Positions 5,589 through 7,732 of a stretch of 7,732 bases of DNA are shown here, piece after piece (position 1 is the stretch's first letter; each line of letters starts with the position of its first letter). A program made the position numbers and the translations under genes. The notes under the pieces were generated by a model that had not been told where the DNA came from, ran no database searches, and saw nothing but the letters and a program-made list of their open reading frames with translations. Source of the DNA: Rhodoferax sp. (GTDB taxonomy: Bacteria; Pseudomonadota; Gammaproteobacteria; Burkholderiales; Burkholderiaceae_C); contig JARXAU010000217.1 of assembly GCA_029865675.1 (NCBI GenBank), positions 1 through 7,732 on the forward strand. Direction: 5' to 3'.

Positions 5589-7691
5589 CTACAGCGGCGC
5601 AGAAACCGAGACGCCGAACATCCAGTTTTTGGGCAAGCCGGGCTCAAAAAACTGCTTGCTGGCTTGGTTCACGATGACCGAGCCAACATAGCGCTCGTCG
5701 CTTGCATTATTCAGGCGTGCGTACACCGTTACCGCTGCCTTGTCCACGGCCCAGCGCTGGCTGGCGCTCAGGTTGAACACGGTGCGACCGTCAGAGGAGG
5801 CGGCATTGATGTCGTCCGCATAAATGCGGCCTGAGTGCACCAACTCGACGGCCAAGCGAGGGCCCAATCCAGCGGTTTTGGCACCGGTTGATGCGGCTTG
5901 ACCGGTCCAGGCCATTTCGGAGAAGACGGAGGTTTGCGGAATGCCCGGTATCTTGTTACCCGCTGCAACGGGCGTGGTGCCGGACTTAAAAGCCTGGGAA
6001 TACTGTGCATCCAGCATGGACGCAGACAAGGTGGCGGCCCAATGTGGCGTGAGTAAAGTGTTTCCGGTCAGCTCAAACCCCGTGCGCGAGGTGCCTGGCG
6101 CATTTTTGTAGGAGGTCTGGCCACTGGAACTGGCGGCAACCACGATCTCGTCGGTGGAACTGATCTGAAACACTGCAAAGTCCACACGCGTGCCGCGTTG
6201 CGGAACCCATTTCGCGCCCAGTTCGTAGTGTCGGCTATTGGACGCGTTGAGTGCCGGGTTGAACTGTGCCACTGGCGTGCTGCTGCCCTGGTAAGCGACC
6301 TCTGCCAAAGTCGGGCTCTCGAAGCCCTGACCGTAATTGGCGTACAGGTTGAGATGGTCATTTGCGAAATACGTGAAACCGAGCACGGGGTTGTTCGCGC
6401 TGTAACGGGTGCTGCCCGAGCCGTCTGGGCTGTCCGCAGTGAACGGAGTGTATTTGTCATCACTGACAAAGCGCACCGTGCTGGCGCGCAGCCCACCGGT
6501 CACCGCGAATTGTTCCGACACTTGGGCCGTGGCTTGCAAAAACAAGTCGCTGTTCTCCGCCAGGTTGTCCTCGTCGCGTGTCAGTGAGCCGGGCGTCTTG
6601 GTGCCTGCTGGGGAATTGCCCGCCTGCCTGCGCTCGCTCGAGCGGTCAAATTCATAGCCTGCCGCGTACTGCACCGGCACATCAGCCCAGGTGGTTTTCG
6701 CGTTGTACTGCAGTCCGGCGCCGTAGTAGTCGCGGCTCAGGCCGATCCATCGGCCATTGCTTTGGTACTGGAGGTTCTCACGCGTGCCGTAATAGGCGCG
6801 TCCGGTGTAAGCGTGGTCTCGGTCTACGGTGTAAGTGGCCGATCCACCTAGCTGGTTTTGGAGCACAATTTTGCGTGCTTTATTGCTTACTGCGTCCGTC
6901 CCCGCCCCGGTCGGGTTGGCCTTGAGCTGAGCCGCTGTCAAACCTAAGGGATCTTCCGCCAGCGGCATATCAAACTGGTTGAACACCAGGTTCACACGCG
7001 TCTGATCATTGGCTTTGAAGCCGAGCTTGCCGTTGAACTGCTTGCGCTCGGTGCGGCTGTTGTTGCGATAGCCGTCGATGGTGAAGGTGCTGTAGTCGGC
7101 CACGAGCCCGTAGCCCCCCACCGTGTTTGAGAACTGGTAATCTGCGCGGTGCAGGCCGTAGTCGCCCACGTAGTATTGGTAGTCCACCAGCGGTACCGTA
7201 GACGCTGGCTTGGTAAACGCCTGGATGACGCCGCCTGATGCATTGCCATAAAGCTGCGCCAAAGGGCCGCGCAAGACTTCAATACGGTCCATGGACGTCA
7301 GGCTCACCGATGAGCCCTGTCGCTGCCCGTCAGGCGTGGATGCCGGAATGCCGTCAATTAGCAGGCGAATACCCCGTATACCAAAGGCCGCCCGTGCGCC
7401 AAAGCCACGAATGGACAACTGCAAATCCTGTGCGTAGTTGCTGCGGTCCAGAATGGTCAGGCCCGGCACGCGGACCAGCGATTCCGACAGATTAACCTGC
7501 GGGCCACCGTTTTGGATCACCTCGCGTCCCACCGACTGGATGGCTGCTGGCGCGTCAAAACTGCGGGCCTGCGCGCGGGACGCAGAAACCACCACCTCAT
7601 CAAGCGTTTGGGCAAGGGCGGGTGCCAGCAGGCCAGAAACCAAGGCCATGGACGCGACCGCCAACGGGGTGTATCTGAAAGGTGAAGTCAT
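5589..7691 (-). CDS. TonB-dependent outer-membrane receptor, YncD/PqqU-like
   Basis: A 700-residue outer-membrane transporter driven by TonB-ExbBD. It starts with a signal peptide: a hydrophobic stretch to about residue 27 with a likely cut after ALA. A TonB box follows (LDEVVVSASR, 30-39), then a plug domain (about 47-160) and a beta-barrel to the end. Several stretches match what I recall of E. coli YncD, renamed PqqU for pyrroloquinoline quinone uptake. These are VNLSESLVRVPGL (66-78), NYAQDLQLSIRGFGAR (85-100), FGIRGIRLLIDGIPASTPDG (103-122), EVLRGPLAQLYGNASGGV (138-155), the barrel motif STDEIVVAASSSGQTSYKNA, and near the C-terminus ERYVGSVIVNQ. The last strand ends PKNWMFGVSVSAPL, with a terminal Leu instead of the common Phe or Trp. 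A function in PQQ import is inferred from this similarity. Iron or siderophore uptake, the default label for such receptors, is the alternative. Only 41 bases upstream are visible, with no clear ribosome binding site or Fur box. Confidence 0.93.
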   Translation of the reverse strand: MTSPFRYTPLAVASMALVSGLLAPALAQTLDEVVVSASRAQARSFDAPAAIQSVGREVIQNGGPQVNLSESLVRVPGLTILDRSNYAQDLQLSIRGFGARAAFGIRGIRLLIDGIPASTPDGQRQGSSVSLTSMDRIEVLRGPLAQLYGNASGGVIQAFTKPASTVPLVDYQYYVGDYGLHRADYQFSNTVGGYGLVADYSTFTIDGYRNNSRTERKQFNGKLGFKANDQTRVNLVFNQFDMPLAEDPLGLTAAQLKANPTGAGTDAVSNKARKIVLQNQLGGSATYTVDRDHAYTGRAYYGTRENLQYQSNGRWIGLSRDYYGAGLQYNAKTTWADVPVQYAAGYEFDRSSERRQAGNSPAGTKTPGSLTRDEDNLAENSDLFLQATAQVSEQFAVTGGLRASTVRFVSDDKYTPFTADSPDGSGSTRYSANNPVLGFTYFANDHLNLYANYGQGFESPTLAEVAYQGSSTPVAQFNPALNASNSRHYELGAKWVPQRGTRVDFAVFQISSTDEIVVAASSSGQTSYKNAPGTSRTGFELTGNTLLTPHWAATLSASMLDAQYSQAFKSGTTPVAAGNKIPGIPQTSVFSEMAWTGQAASTGAKTAGLGPRLAVELVHSGRIYADDINAASSDGRTVFNLSASQRWAVDKAAVTVYARLNNASDERYVGSVIVNQASKQFFEPGLPKNWMFGVSVSAPL

Positions 7692-7732
7692 GGAAGTAAC
7701 CGATGAGATTGAAAGGTCAAGGAATTTGCGAG

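Noticed and set aside
6198..6925. Plus-strand open frames of 129, 115 and 82 residues opposite the receptor gene
   Set aside because: They are antisense shadows of the receptor gene without domain motifs or initiation signals.
7692..7732. TTGACC on the minus strand upstream of the receptor as a -35 box
   Set aside because: At the normal 17-base spacing the -10 position reads ACTTCC, and too little upstream sequence is in the window to judge.

Overview
The window looks like chromosomal DNA of a GC-rich betaproteobacterium, most likely Burkholderiales and perhaps Comamonadaceae. This rests on strong GC bias at third codon positions in most genes, the protein sequences themselves and the divergent lplT/alr pair. 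The placement is by recall and eye, not by a search. There is no insertion sequence, phage gene, tRNA, rRNA or CRISPR array. Six protein genes fill almost the whole window, and all are intact.

Layout. Positions 1-102 hold a CCACCG hexanucleotide repeat cut by the window edge, then a short non-coding or weakly coding stretch. Next come glcE and glcF on the plus strand, 15 bases apart: two of the three subunits of glycolate oxidase. The third, glcD, is expected just left of the window. glcF converges on a minus-strand glutathione peroxidase gene, and their 3' ends overlap by 67 bases. That gene lies 39 bases downstream of lplT (lysophospholipid transporter) on the same strand, so lplT-gpx may be one transcript. 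lplT diverges from alr (alanine racemase) across 132 bases that hold several short dyads. alr converges, with an 18-base gap, on a 700-residue TonB-dependent receptor on the minus strand, whose start lies 41 bases from the right edge.

How the genes work together. GlcE and GlcF oxidise glycolate to glyoxylate and pass electrons to the respiratory chain. LplT and the glutathione peroxidase could both serve membrane lipid upkeep (lysolipid recovery and lipid hydroperoxide removal), but that link is inferred only from adjacency. Alr supplies D-alanine for peptidoglycan. The receptor closely resembles E. coli YncD/PqqU, the outer-membrane importer of pyrroloquinoline quinone, and is the most informative single call here.

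I found no convincing new multi-gene system. The points most worth a second look are the PqqU-type receptor, the antisense-encoded GlcF tail, the lplT-gpx pairing, the lplT/alr intergenic dyads and the edge repeat.
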